Of a DNA stretch of 64,000 bases, positions 35,336 to 46,396 are shown piece by piece; the stretch's first letter is position 1; every line of letters starts with the position of its first letter. The position numbers were made by a program, and so were the translations under genes. The stretch lies in the NCBI RefSeq assembly GCF_026151205.1, contig NC_087082.1:4195408-4259407 (forward strand). The letters are read 5' to 3'. This DNA comes from Bolinopsis microptera. Its lineage: Eukaryota; Ctenophora; Tentaculata; Lobata; Bolinopsidae. Below the pieces are notes generated by a model. The model did not search any database. It saw only the letters and a program-made list of their open reading frames with translations, and had not been told where the DNA came from.

Positions 35336-37230
35336 GATTTCAGTCATTTTTGGATTGGCCAACTCTGTGAGTGGCTTGAGTGGTTCAAGAGCTTAAAACT
35401 TGGTCTTTGTGATCGTTAGGGATATGTACTACCTATTTAACCACCAAACATATTTCAAATACTCAGCAACACAAATCCCCTTCAGGGCCCAGGGGTAAAG
35501 ATTCTCATTCTGGATTTTTAGGGATTTGTCACAGATTTCAAGCTATTTGGGATGGGCGGCCTGAGTGGGGTGGATGTGTTACTTAGATTTTCATATCTTA
35601 TAAGTGTCTTTAAAAGTATAAGTACGAGCAGTTTATTGAGACTTCTGACTGCTACCGTCGTACTACGACTCTACGACTCGTAGATTCTACAATGATAAAT
35701 ATTGTTAAGTACGTGCGGCGCGCAAAATCCACTACAAAATCCACTACAAAATTCAGGGAAACGTCTTCTGATGGAACGCGCGCTGTCATTTTATCAATAA
35801 GAAAGAAGTAAAATTCGCGCGCACGCGAGTAACTTTTGATGATTTGTAGAATGGACAGGATATTAATTGTTGACATGAGTCCAAACAAACGGGCTTGCAC
35901 ACAAATGCAAGCACGTTTACTAAGAAATTTATTGCGTTTACTGAGAAATTTATTGCAAAAAAACAGCGTGTTTAAAAGCTCAATTTCCCGCTTATTAAAG
36001 TTTCCCATCAGGAACTAAAGAATCATGACCTTGAAGCATGAAAGAGCTGGACGACATTAAGTCAGACAACGTCAAGCTGAAGCAGAAGTCTGCCAACCTC
36101 ATCAAAATGAACAGACATTAACCTCAGCTTACTTTCGATTTATCATATTATAAGTTTTATTTGCTACACGCAGCGTCGTAAAGGTCTTCTCACGTATTAT
36201 TTTCACTGAGTGTTTCAGGATAGATCTAAATTTATTGTCCATCAGTCAAGATCATAACCAAATTATCAAGGTCGTAAAACTAACGCCCGATTTCAATAAT
36301 CTGCTTTTGACGAAACTTCATACCGTTGAATAGCTAATTAAGATTATTTTATGATAATATGTTAGATAATAGATAATATGTTCATTTTGTTCTGAAGTCA
36401 TTGTTTTGACACGCATGACTTCACGCCTGATAACTGGACAGTGCCGCGTCGGTGAGATGTGACTATTAAATTTGCTGTCTGTCTTAATGTATAACTTGAC
36501 GTATTGGTTGATATTATATACCGTCCCAGTGCGCCTTATTATATCTAGTATGTTACCATTGCTATTAAGGTTCATGTCGCTCTGCCCTAGAACGTCGTGC
36601 TCTAGTGTTCTTTATCTTTACTCTAATTCTACTGGGGTATGAGGGTCTGGGCACACCGTCCTGGGGCCGAACGACGATTACCCTATCTTGTGGCAGTTTC
36701 CAGACGATTATTTACCATATATTACAAAATTCGTGATCTTTATTTGCATGTAGAATTTGACGCCAGGGTTCGAATTAACGCTTTAATGGACTCTTTGTTG
36801 ACTGTAATATACAGTGATTCAAAATTTTTGTACGGATTATTTTCTCCTTAGTTGAAGCTACATTCAGTCTTACGTGTTGAATGTCATATATTTGATATTA
36901 TTCTAATCAATTCATTTTAATTGTGCGTATCGCTTATTCCTCATTATTAAGATCAATAATAATCTATGAGAGATACGTTGTAATAAGAAGATAAAATAGA
37001 TACATGAAAAACGTAGATTCAAATATTTGCAGTCGATATGTTTACTATTACATACTTTCTTGTGGTTACAATTAGATGAGATAATGACATAAACCTTCTT
37101 CTACAGAATGACTTTTGTGTTTTGTAGCTTAACGATGACGTGACAGGAAAGTAACATGACGGGATAATTCCTTAAATTCCTGCAAGTTCCATCCATTTTT
37201 AGCTACCAAGGTTCGTTGAGAAAATAAATT
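35336..37230. other. Satellite edge and AT-rich intergenic DNA
   Basis: 35336-35575 is a strongly diverged satellite unit. 35652-36008 and 36318-36575 contain open frames on the minus strand without motifs. A short frame on the plus strand at 36038-36121 (KELDDIKSDNVKLKQKSANL type) looks like a coiled coil and could be a gene fragment, but I see no exon structure around it. Confidence 0.35.
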
Positions 37231-37808
37231 TCACTCCTCGCCACCTTCTCCCCCGTTTTTATCTTTGCCCTTCTTTTTACTTTTGTCCTTTTTAGCTGTA
37301 CCCTCATCCTTTTTCTCATCTCCGCCCTCTTTCTTATCTTCTTCATCTAATTGGAGTTCCCTCCCTAGAGGTCTCACTGAGTTCCGTTTAGCAAATTTCA
37401 TGTATCTAACATACTCGTTAAAGTTCACGTGGTCAGCCTTCATGCAGTCTGAGTTCTTGATAAACTTTCTTATCTCCTGCTCCGTGAGATACGTATCTGT
37501 AGCACACATAGCTTGAATCATCATCTCCTTCGAAATTAGCCCCTCCCGCTCAATGTCTAGTTTTTGAAAGTCTGGGAAGTGATTGTAGTCAAACTTGAGT
37601 CTGGTAGTAGCTGTGGTGACAGTTTCTGTTTTAGGATTTGTAACTCTGACTCGATAAAGTCCTAGGTGAGTGTGCCGCACTTCTTTAATTGATAGTCCTA
37701 TTTTCTGTTTGTTTTTTACTCGCACTGACCCTGTAAGTTTACTTTTGATTATCTTTTGTTTTGCATAGTTTGAGGTTATGACCAGTTTCTCCCAAAGTGT
37801 ATGTGTCA
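37231..37808 (-). CDS. Ig-like domain + degenerate EF-hand pair + Lys/Glu-rich tail (3' exon)
   Basis: Minus-strand exon: acceptor ACTCATTCAG just above 37808, stop at 37231, about 192 codons. If the gene starts here the first Met would be at 37827. Residues about 25-75 look like the end of an I-set Ig domain (LSIKEVRHTHLGLYRVRVTN with the D/H-x-G-x-Y pattern). Then come two EF-hand-like helix-loop-helix units whose loops (DIEREGLISKEM, NSDCMKADHVNF) lack several calcium ligands. A tail rich in Lys, Glu and Asp closes the protein. It parallels the module just upstream (37902-38707), so the two are either parts of one gene with alternative 3' ends or a tandem duplicate. The exon needs one base from an upstream exon (phase 1), and I could not find a convincing donor. 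Confidence 0.6.
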
Positions 37809-37901
37809 CTGAATGAGTTGTTGGCAATGTATATCCTCATTTCATTCAACATCACATCTGATCATGAAAACCCATTCTTTTCTACAATCGTACATACTTT
37901 T

Positions 37902-38944
37902 CTACAATCCGGCCTTTTTCATGAACGTGCTAAACTCGTGATACTCCACAACCCCGTCCCCATTCTCATCGCTCTCTTTGATCATCATGTCAACATCCTC
38001 CTCATCGAGGCCAGGATTAGCTTTCCTCAGAGCTTTCGCTAACTCCTCGTTTGTGATCTCTCCACTTTTGTCTTTGTCTATTTCATTGAACATCGCTTTT
38101 ATCTTCTTCTCTCGTTTTGGATCCTCTACGATAAGCTCAGTTGTTGCTGAGTCCTTCTCAGCTTCAGGATCTTTTGTGATGGTTATTGTGTATTGTCCGC
38201 CGTCTTTAGGCCCAAATTTGGCGAATGTTAGAGTAATCGTGCTTCCTTCTGAGATGGTTAGTTTTCCTGCGGAGTGAATGTGAAAATCTTCGCTTGTTGG
38301 TGGGAGAAACTGGTCATGTGAATTCTGTGCAAACTTCCTGCTCTACGCCTACGGTAAATCTAGTTGCTAGTGACAAAAACAAAAACATTGAAATGTGCAA
38401 TCATAATCTATTAAAAGCATAACTTACCAAAAGGCTTCTTGACGTCCGCCCCGAAAATCTTTTCTGAAATAACATAAATTAAACTCTTTCCTCCATCCAA
38501 TAATAATTTCTTCAAGAAACAAAAGTGAACTTCACGAAAATGATAGTGATCTCTCACCTTCTTTATCTTTCCCTTTCACTATGATAACTCTACTCCATTC
38601 CACCTGTTCCTCGGTCACATCATATTTACAATGTGCTACTATTTCCACCGCTGTGCCCGGTACAGCATACGTCTCCTTTGGAATTCTGATTGGCCGCCCT
38701 ATAAGTCCTGTGATAAAAATTATAGCCATATTACATTACTTCACATTCTCCTGGTAAATTATCCAGATATAATATACAGACTGCACTAGTTTTTGCCAGA
38801 GTTGATCTATAATTTTTATAGGAACAAAATCTTTTCTAATACCCAACATATCCGGTGGAATGCTATGTAAATGCTCCTTGTTATCTAAATGCACTTACCG
38901 ACACCTTCGGCGAAAATGCACGGGCATATTTTAGCGCATAGTCC
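37902..38944 (-). CDS. Ig-like domain followed by two canonical EF-hands
   Basis: Minus-strand exons: 38899-38944 (tentative), 38558-38707, 38428-38463, 38266-37902, all phase 1 between them. The product reads GLIGRPIRIPKETYAVPGTA, VEIVAHCKYDV, VEWSRVIIVKG, then GKLTISEGSTITLTFAKFGP and KDGGQYTITITKD. This is an I-set Ig fold with Trp and the D-x-G-x-Y motif. Two perfect 12-residue calcium loops follow, DKDKSGEITNEE and DENGDGVVEYHE, and a stop after FMKKAGL. Ig next to EF-hand is uncommon; muscle or cytoskeletal roles are possible but not shown. The 5' end is not found. Exons further upstream (above 38944) must exist. Confidence 0.65.
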
Positions 38945-39302
38945 CTGGGAGAGGTACCGAATTACGTGACATAAAAAACTAATTGAAAATGTATGAGATC
39001 ACAACTCCTAAAATTAAACAAGCAATTTTGAAACTTAAGTGTCAGTTTTTGATCTCTTACCCCCATTTCAGTGCTCCTGCTTCACGACATGGCTCTTGAA
39101 ACTAAACACAGTATACAACGCTAAAAAGTCTTCCTTTAAGTAACAATACTACATATAATATACCAGCATGTGGTTTAAAAATAGCAAACTAATCATGATA
39201 TCATATCAGTATAAGCTTACTACGATACTAATTGAGAACTTGTTAAACAGAAATATATTAATGGTTTTCAGAACTTTATCGTGGGGAAAATATTTTAGGA
39301 CA
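38945..39302. other. Divergent intergenic region
   Basis: Lies between the Ig/EF-hand gene (minus) and the BTB gene (plus) and may hold both promoters. No specific site recognised. Confidence 0.35.
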
Positions 39303-40927
39303 ATGGCTGACACGATAGTTCGGCTAAATGTTGGAGGGGTGAGTAATGGTTTAAAAAATATGTTCTAGCTGACAACATTTTAATTTTATCGAACAGTGAA
39401 CAGTCCTTGTATATGATGTAAGATTACAACATTTAACTTTAAGTTGACTAAAGATTTTCAACGACTAATTCCAGAGAATATTTGAAACAACGGAGACCAC
39501 TCTGCGATTTGATGGTGTTGATAACTTTTTTACTGCTTTGCTAAGTGACCGAACTCCTTCCCTCAAAGATAGTACTGGAGCGTACTTCATAGACAGTGAG
39601 TCTTGTTTCACTTTTAATTTCGATTATACCTAGTGATGGGATAGCTGCCATACAATACCTTGCGGGACTGGGGACCTGTTCATATATTAGATGCAGCGCC
39701 TTTCTGGTTTCCGTTCAGATGAACTTTTAATTCCTTTCAAAGGTTACAACAATCTGTAGCCTATAACAGAGATTAAACCATAGTTTCACTTTCACTTTTC
39801 AGGAGATCCGGATTATTTCACCGTGATACTCCGGTTCCTCCGGACCCGTAAACTGGACGTTTCAAACGGACTACAACTGACCGCCCTGTATGACGAGGCG
39901 TTGTTCTACTCTCTCGACGCTGTAGCTGAGGTCATCATGATAAAGGTCACCACTCCAGAACTGTCCGGGACTGGGGATGTTGGTTAGTTATCTTGTTTTA
40001 TAACTTCTTTACTCTTCTTTTCAGTTGCTACTTTCCGTTATTTTACCTTCACAGTTCACTTCCTCCCGCACTTTACATTTTTAGACAGTGTCATCAAAAT
40101 ATAACAATTACTTCTCAATTTTATTGAGTTAATAATGTTTCAGTAGGGCCGAGGCTAAATGGAGCATACGTTAACAGCGACAATACAAAAGCTATCGTGT
40201 TTACTTGTTGTGGAGATAACGACGAAACTGAGAAACGGATAATATTAGTCGAGGACTCTTCCAAGGACGCCGTACCTGTTCAAGTGGACGCTTTCTCTCA
40301 AGCTAAGGTAGATTTCTACGATCTCGTTATCAGTCAGCTGGCTTGAAAGAAGGTTCAGACTTCATGGTTCTACCGTTTATTATTATGAGAACTAAGAAGA
40401 TAGGGGTATGAGAACTGGGAAGCAGTTTACCTTTATAGATTTAATTTGATTAATTATGATGTTTAAAATTAATAACCCTACCGGGTAGCGAGAGCGGCGA
40501 CAAGTTTGCCTTCTTTATGGGATGAGTACAATAAGGTGGACTACGCCGCTTTCTTCTACAAATACATAAAAAGAGGCAAATTCCTAATCCGACAGGAGGG
40601 AGGCAACACTTTTCTATCACTCATCGTAAGTTCTTGGTGCAAATATCTCATTTTTGTTGATCTGGAATTTAAAGAATGTTCTTTTGCGATCAATGATAAT
40701 TTTCCAGTGTTAGATCAGTAAGTTAACCAGATGAGTAGAGATGATACAACATTTTTCTGATTACGTTAATCTTAATTCAGGTACCTGGAGGAGAACAGCT
40801 GACCCAAAACAAGATGGCTATTTTAGCATGTGGAGGAGGGGAACTTCTCTTCTTTGCATCTGCAGCAGAGAGCTCCTTCGCCAGGTTCAAGTTCAGATCT
40901 TTCAGCGAAAACGGAGATGGTACTTGA
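39303..40927 (+). CDS. T1-type BTB/POZ (KCTD-like) domain protein
   Basis: Exons 39303-39338, 39475-39595, 39803-39982 and 40144-40307 join in phase and give MADTIVRLNVGG, RIFETTETTLRF, FFTALLSDRTPSLKDSTGAYFIDRDPDYF, ILRFLRTRKLDV and YDEALFYSL. This is the potassium-channel tetramerisation (T1) type of BTB domain found in KCTD proteins, which usually oligomerise and often act as cullin-3 adaptors. Two later exons, from about 40495 to 40625 and 40781-40927 (GTA CCT GGA start, TGA end), read PSLWDEYNKVDYAAFFYKYI, KRGKFLIRQEGG and MAILACGGGELLFFASAAES. The join between 40307 and the exon near 40495 is unresolved because no acceptor fits the phase. A small exon may be missed, or the gene may end at the TGA at 40344-40346. 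The C-terminal half is not a family I can name. Confidence 0.72.
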
Positions 40928-41428
40928 TACGGTCTGGTTCACGGTTGGGATTGGAAAGATTAGATTTAATTAATGACTGGTTTTAGATTTTACCGGCTGA
41001 TTTTAACTTGCTAAGTGATTGGAGATTTTTTTCACTGTATGTTAATGAGAATTTTCCAGTCATGTAAGATTACTTCAGTTCTTAATATTATTGAAAACCT
41101 CAGTTTTGTAGTGTATCCGAAATTTCATTAGAGTAGTCAGTCCTCAGTTACACGCTCTTTTTCTGCAGCAAGCCAGAAGTGACTTTCAGATATAAATGAG
41201 TTCTGACTGTAATTAGTTTATTGATTTTTAATTGATTTTGTGGTCAATTCCTATTGGACACTTTATGAAGGTCGAACAGCGGGAGATGTATTTTTTGGTA
41301 TGTTTTGATCATTGCATAACTTATTTTAAATCATTTTAGATCATTTTACAATCTTAACTTTTAAGGTATTTTATGTTGTTAAATGGCCACAGATCAGTCA
41401 AATATCATGCTTCAAGGTCAAGATCAGT
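40928..41428. other. Intergenic, AT-rich
   Basis: 3' flank of the BTB gene up to the tail of the LINE. No open frame of note. Confidence 0.5.
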
Positions 41429-41597
41429 TTATAATAATAATAATAATAAGTAGGAATTTATACATCGCTTTATAGCCATAAAGAACTCAAAACCCAAAGA
41501 TTCAGTTCAAACCATCTAAAGCGACTCATGAGTAACATGTACATAAGAACTTATTTTTATGAAGTATGGATTTTATGAGAAAGGTAATACATGATAC

Positions 41598-44504
41598 TTA
41601 TACAAATACGTTTTCAAAGAGATGAGTTTTTAGTTTCTTTTTAAATAAGACGATATCGGTTAGTGTTCTCAATTGATAAGGAAGCTTATTCCAAACAGAG
41701 GGTCCGCAGTAGCTGAAACTTCTCTCGGTTTTACTATAGTTTGAAATAGGAGGAACATTTAGGAGGAAATAGTCTTCTTCAGTTCTTAGTACACGTACAG
41801 GTTGACTTTTGATGTCAATACATTTGATGATATACTCCGGCGCTATGTTGTTAACGCATTTGAACACGGTTAGAGCAATCTTATACTCTATTCGTTGTCG
41901 TATCGGAAGAAAATGGGCTTTTTTCAGGAATGGAGTGACACTGTCCCATTTTTTGATAGCTTTCCAACCAAACAAGAATCGAACACAGGAATTTTGTACC
42001 TTCTGGAGTTTCTTTATTAGAAGATCAGGTAAACCGTATAAGAGTCCATTGCAGTAGTCTAGTTTTGAAAAGATCAAGCAGTGAATGAGCTGTCTTTTTA
42101 GATCATAGTTAAGCTTTGAGCCTATAACTCGAAGGTTTCTCAGATGGATGTTGCAGCAACTGATAATTGAATTTATTTGGTCTTCAAATGTTAGGAATTG
42201 ATCAAATAGGACACCTAAACTTTTCACTGTGCGGGATGCATCCACAGGGTCAGCTGCATTGTCAAGTTGTATTGAATCGACTGGACATGAAGAGTAACTG
42301 TTCTTGGTCTGTACTACAAGAGCTTCTGTTTTGTTTTGGTTCAGTTTGAGTTTATTTTGGGTCATCCAGGTCTTAATATCTTCAAAACAATTTGTTATTC
42401 TCTCTTCGATTGTTGAGAGATCTCGAAATAGTGGGTTAAACTCAATGTACAGTTGAGTGTCATCTGCGTACATGTGGATGTTAAATCCATGTCTCTTTGC
42501 GATCTGATTGAGCTCCTTTGTGTAAAGTATAAACAGAATTGGACCTAGAATTGAACCTTGCGGGACTCCAATTCTAAGGAAGCATCTCTTTGATCTTGAT
42601 TTATCAATAGTTACTGTGAAGGATCTGTTATTAAGGTATGATGTAAACCATTCGAGAACAGTACCTTCAAAACCAAAGTCCTTTTTTAGTTTTTTTAGGA
42701 GCAAGTGATGATTTACAGTATCAAAAGCAGCACTGAGGTCCAAAAGGAGGAGGATAACCTTACTTTTCATGTCACTGATACAAAGAAGATCATTGTAGAT
42801 GGTAAGGGTCGCAGTTTCGCAGCTATGATTTGACCTATAACCACTTTGATGCTCAGCATGAAGATTGTGGTAGTCAAGATGTTTGGTCATCTGTTTCTGG
42901 ACGCTCTTTTCAATGAGTTTCGAGAGGAAAGGTAAGTTACTAATCGGTCTATAGTTGTTGAAGCTATTGACATCTCCTTTATCATCTTTGATGGCTGGTC
43001 TGACAAGAGCACTCTTTAGGACTGACGGAAATTTTCCAGTGACAAGTGAGTCATTGATAATAAATGACACAATTGGTTTAACTTCATTAAAACACTGCAT
43101 TAGAAGTTTTAGAGGGATGGGATCCTCTTCACATTCTTTTTTGTTAAGGTCAGAAAGAATCTTTTTGAGATCATTGTCGCTTATGGTTTCAAATTGGCTC
43201 CAGGCTTCACCTTGAAATGGTTCAGAGTGGTCAAGAAGAATGTCAGCTGCAGTATCATTGTTAATGGCAGAGTAAATCTTTTCCACTTTATCATTGAAAA
43301 ACTCTTTCATCTCCTCACATAGAGTTTCAGCAGGTTTGTTATTAGGCTTCAAGTTTTTAGATATGTCCCGATCCATCAGCTGATTGACTATTTTGTAGGT
43401 ATCTTTTTTATTGTCCTCACAGCTTTGCAGACGATTTTCATAGTATAGCTGTCTAGTGGTGTTTATAACTGCCTCGGCATGCTTAACAGCTTTTTTATAG
43501 TCTAATTTTGAATCTGCAGTTTTAAGTCTCCTGTTGTCACGTTCAGCTTTTCTTCGTTTCCTTCTGGCAGTTTGACATTTTGTGTCCACCCACTTGCTTT
43601 GATCAGGATTAATGCTAAAACAGATAAGGGGAGCATGTTTATCAAGAATTCTGCGAAGTTCTTTGTTATAGAGTTCCGTGGCAGAGTTGCAGTCAATAAA
43701 CTTGTTGGGGTCATTTATGTCAGATAGCAACAGATCCTCCTTAAAAAGATTTATGTCTATATCTGATATCTTTCTGCCCACCATATCTTCTTTGTTGCTT
43801 CCTTTGTGGTGAGGAAAGGCAATAGAGAAATTTACGAAGTAGTGATCTGATGTTGTTACTGTTTTAGCTACATCTATATCTTTTATGTTCAACATATCAC
43901 ACGCATTGCTTCTAGTAAGAACAAGGTCTAAGATTCCACCCCCAATGTGTGTTGAACTGGAAATATGCTGGATGAGGCCATAGTTTGATATGAGATGGAT
44001 AAAATTTATCGTATCAGGATCAGTGAGGTCTTCGACATGGATATTGAAGTCTCCAGCAATGATCAGTCTACCTGGAAGGTGAGTTAGACTGTCAAGATAT
44101 TCATCAAATTCCCGTAAAAAGTCTGTCATTTTGGACATTTTAGCCGTACAAGATCGATAGACACAGCAGAAACGAAGAAGGTCATTGGAACTTGACTTCA
44201 GCACACTCTCAACATGTTCAAAGGATTTATGGGTCTTTGTAGGGCGTTTATTGAAGCTAAGATCTTTCTTAAAGGCAATAGCGACACCACCTCCTCTACC
44301 AGCTCTAGATTGGTGAACAATATTATAGCCTAGGTCTTTAATTTCCGCTATTTTTGACGTATCTCCCTTACGTAGCCAAGTTTCTGTCAGGAAACAGGCA
44401 TTGATATTGGAGTCAGACAGTTGCTCAAATACTTGTGCAGTTTTATTACATAGTGACCTCGTGTTAAACAGTCCGACATTTAGGTTGAGAAGCGTAGTCT
44501 TCAC
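41598..44504 (-). CDS. LINE ORF2: APE endonuclease and reverse transcriptase
   Basis: About 968 codons. Endonuclease 1-230: LFNTRSLCNK, CFLTETWL (Glu41), GRGGGVAIAF, IIAGDFNIH (151-156) and TTSDHYFVNF (SDH 219-221). RT about 480-750: NNYRPISNLPFLSKLIEKSV, HQSGYRSNHSCETA, LLLDLSAAFDTVNH (589-599), GVPQGSILGPILF (646-658), YADDTQLYIEF (679-689) and KSLGVLFD. The C-terminal thumb and connection run to the end. All catalytic residues are present. The frame has no early ATG. The codon at 44504 is GTG, and the frame is open upstream into ORF1 in the -1 phase, which suggests frameshift or reinitiation rather than normal starts. Confidence 0.93.
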   Translation of the reverse strand: MKTTLLNLNVGLFNTRSLCNKTAQVFEQLSDSNINACFLTETWLRKGDTSKIAEIKDLGYNIVHQSRAGRGGGVAIAFKKDLSFNKRPTKTHKSFEHVESVLKSSSNDLLRFCCVYRSCTAKMSKMTDFLREFDEYLDSLTHLPGRLIIAGDFNIHVEDLTDPDTINFIHLISNYGLIQHISSSTHIGGGILDLVLTRSNACDMLNIKDIDVAKTVTTSDHYFVNFSIAFPHHKGSNKEDMVGRKISDIDINLFKEDLLLSDINDPNKFIDCNSATELYNKELRRILDKHAPLICFSINPDQSKWVDTKCQTARRKRRKAERDNRRLKTADSKLDYKKAVKHAEAVINTTRQLYYENRLQSCEDNKKDTYKIVNQLMDRDISKNLKPNNKPAETLCEEMKEFFNDKVEKIYSAINNDTAADILLDHSEPFQGEAWSQFETISDNDLKKILSDLNKKECEEDPIPLKLLMQCFNEVKPIVSFIINDSLVTGKFPSVLKSALVRPAIKDDKGDVNSFNNYRPISNLPFLSKLIEKSVQKQMTKHLDYHNLHAEHQSGYRSNHSCETATLTIYNDLLCISDMKSKVILLLLDLSAAFDTVNHHLLLKKLKKDFGFEGTVLEWFTSYLNNRSFTVTIDKSRSKRCFLRIGVPQGSILGPILFILYTKELNQIAKRHGFNIHMYADDTQLYIEFNPLFRDLSTIEERITNCFEDIKTWMTQNKLKLNQNKTEALVVQTKNSYSSCPVDSIQLDNAADPVDASRTVKSLGVLFDQFLTFEDQINSIISCCNIHLRNLRVIGSKLNYDLKRQLIHCLIFSKLDYCNGLLYGLPDLLIKKLQKVQNSCVRFLFGWKAIKKWDSVTPFLKKAHFLPIRQRIEYKIALTVFKCVNNIAPEYIIKCIDIKSQPVRVLRTEEDYFLLNVPPISNYSKTERSFSYCGPSVWNKLPYQLRTLTDIVLFKKKLKTHLFENVFV

Positions 44505-46396
44505 ATGTTTTTTGAGTACTCTGTTCTTTGTCTAAGACTCTCTTTCTCCAGCATTATTATGGGACAGTTTTCAGCACCAGAGTGATGGGTGTTACAAGAT
44601 TCTCTGTATGATTCATAGGTGGAGTGTGAGCAGTTGGTGCATCTGTGACTTCTTCTGACCTCTTTGTAGGGACAAGCCCGTGTTATGTGTGATGCACTAC
44701 AATACATGCAAATAACATCAGTTTCGTTGCACTGAGATGAAATGTGTCCCAGTTTCTGACATCGGAAGCACTGCTTAAGATCAAATCTATCAACTACTTT
44801 ACATCTGGAATTTCCTATGTAAATGGACTGATTGTTTAACAGGAAATGCCTTATGTCAGGAGACACTTTAATCCCAACAGTAGTGTAGTCTCTTCCATAA
44901 TTGACATACACAACTTTAAATGTTCTATCATGCTTAGTCACCAAATCTTTAACATATTGATTCTTTTCCAGAAGCTTCAATTCCATAAAGGTTTTAACCT
45001 TTTCTCGAAATTCAGGAACTGATAGATTTTCAGAGACAATGTGGGAGATTAAGTTGTTTGGGATATTCGTAACTGTGACTTTCGGGAACATTTTCTTTGC
45101 ATCATTAACAGTGATTTTGGACGAAGTTACAGCTGATGAGTTTGCGAGGGCTATTTTCCCATCCTCTCTATCTTTTTCTGAAGGGAAGGAGATAACAATT
45201 TTGCCTGTCTTTGGTTTAGGGGTCAAGAAGATCACGGGTATTGTACCAAGGGCTTTACTAGCTAGCTTCCCTGCTTCCTCAAGATTAGTATTACTAGCTT
45301 CTACATTGAGGACGATAACATGATTATCAGGAGAATTATTATGGATATTGCCAGAGGGAAGTTTTTGCATAGGAGTTTCCTTCTTGGTTAGTTCTATGTA
45401 GTTGTCAGTAGCAGTACTAGTGGAGCTATCTATAGCCGATTCAGGAGACAACGCAGCACTGTAGCTCTTTGAAGATGAAAGTGAACTGGTAGTCTTCATT
45501 GGGGAAGCAATTAAAGAACTAGGTGTTTGCAGGGCTAGGGCTGATGCACTACTAGGGGTAGATGATGCACTACTAGGGGTGCTGGATCTTCGTGTAAGAT
45601 TTGGTACTTCTGTGAGCAAAGAATCTATGTGTGATTTAAGTTTGATGGAAATAAGTTCTTCTACACTTGACAGTAAACTTACTTTAAAATTGCTCAAAGT
45701 TTCAATCAATGCCTTCTCATCTCCATTGCTTGAAGTTGTATCAGTAGTGGTAGTAGTCCCACTTTCAGTGCTAGCCACACTTTCAGTGCTAGCCACACTC
45801 TTGGTGCTAGCCACACTCTTGGTGCTGTCCATGCTTGTATTGCAGGTTGAGTCCGCAGTTTTAACAGCAGTTTTTGCAAGGAGAGCTTTCTTACAGTTAG
45901 GACATGTCCAGCCAAAGTCACCATATCTTTGAGAATATGTATTACCGTGTTTGTGAATTACTGGCAAAATATTCGTCAGGAAAGTCCGTGAACAAATAGA
46001 CGTGGGCATAAGTGTGCCAGCCTTATCCTTACAACATGCGTGGAAAACGTCTTTACATATCTGACAAGAAATGGACTCATAGGCCATGTTATCACTTTTA
46101 CACCGACAACACAGCCCTTTGAGATTAAACTTGGGGACTGTTTTTGGGTTAATGGCACTTTTCTTTAGGGGGGCTTTAGAATCTTTAGAAAAATCTTTAG
46201 AAAAATCTTTAGAAACATCTTTAGAAACATCTTTAGAAACATCTTTAGAAACATCTTTAGAAACATCTTTAGAAACATCTTTAATCTTTAGTATAGGTTT
46301 TTTTATTTTAACAGTACCTTTTTCTGAGGGCTTCTTTATCTTTTTCTCTGCTTCTTCACTGCTGGGCGTTTGGCCTGCAGCCTTGTCATTTTTCAT
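44501..46396 (-). CDS. LINE ORF1: PHD-like zinc finger and CCHC knuckles
   Basis: 631 codons. A basic N-terminus contains a run of about eight KDVS/KDFS four-residue repeats (39-73, from a 12 bp DNA repeat at about 46185-46285). Residues 96-175 hold a PHD/FYVE-like zinc finger (CCRCKSDN, CQICKDVFHACC, WTCPNCKKA). Then a Ser/Thr-rich linker, a region about 350-530 that may be the RNA-binding (RRM-like) part (DNHVIVLNVEAS), and a C-terminal set of zinc knuckles from 543 (CFRCQKLGHISSQC, CMYCSASHITRAC, CTNCSHSTY). The role in such elements is binding of the element RNA as an RNP chaperone. The last codons are TCA AAA AAC ATG TGA, which contain a slippery heptamer. Confidence 0.88.
   Translation of the reverse strand: MKNDKAAGQTPSSEEAEKKIKKPSEKGTVKIKKPILKIKDVSKDVSKDVSKDVSKDVSKDVSKDFSKDFSKDSKAPLKKSAINPKTVPKFNLKGLCCRCKSDNMAYESISCQICKDVFHACCKDKAGTLMPTSICSRTFLTNILPVIHKHGNTYSQRYGDFGWTCPNCKKALLAKTAVKTADSTCNTSMDSTKSVASTKSVASTESVASTESGTTTTTDTTSSNGDEKALIETLSNFKVSLLSSVEELISIKLKSHIDSLLTEVPNLTRRSSTPSSASSTPSSASALALQTPSSLIASPMKTTSSLSSSKSYSAALSPESAIDSSTSTATDNYIELTKKETPMQKLPSGNIHNNSPDNHVIVLNVEASNTNLEEAGKLASKALGTIPVIFLTPKPKTGKIVISFPSEKDREDGKIALANSSAVTSSKITVNDAKKMFPKVTVTNIPNNLISHIVSENLSVPEFREKVKTFMELKLLEKNQYVKDLVTKHDRTFKVVYVNYGRDYTTVGIKVSPDIRHFLLNNQSIYIGNSRCKVVDRFDLKQCFRCQKLGHISSQCNETDVICMYCSASHITRACPYKEVRRSHRCTNCSHSTYESYRESCNTHHSGAENCPIIMLEKESLRQRTEYSKNM
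44507..44516 (-). promoter_or_regulatory. Predicted -1 ribosomal frameshift site
   Basis: In the ORF1 frame the mRNA reads TCA AAA AAC ATG TGA, so the heptamer A AAA AAC (form X XXY YYZ) sits two codons before the ORF1 stop. Slipping back one base leads into CAT GTG AAG, the ORF2 frame. An obvious downstream stem was not checked. Confidence 0.55.

Noticed and set aside
35652-36018. 118-codon minus frame and 60-codon plus frame
   Set aside because: Internal short duplications (for example FLSKRNKFLSKR), no motif, no exon support.
41809-45932. Plus-strand frames of 60-117 codons
   Set aside because: They are antisense shadows of the intact LINE ORFs.
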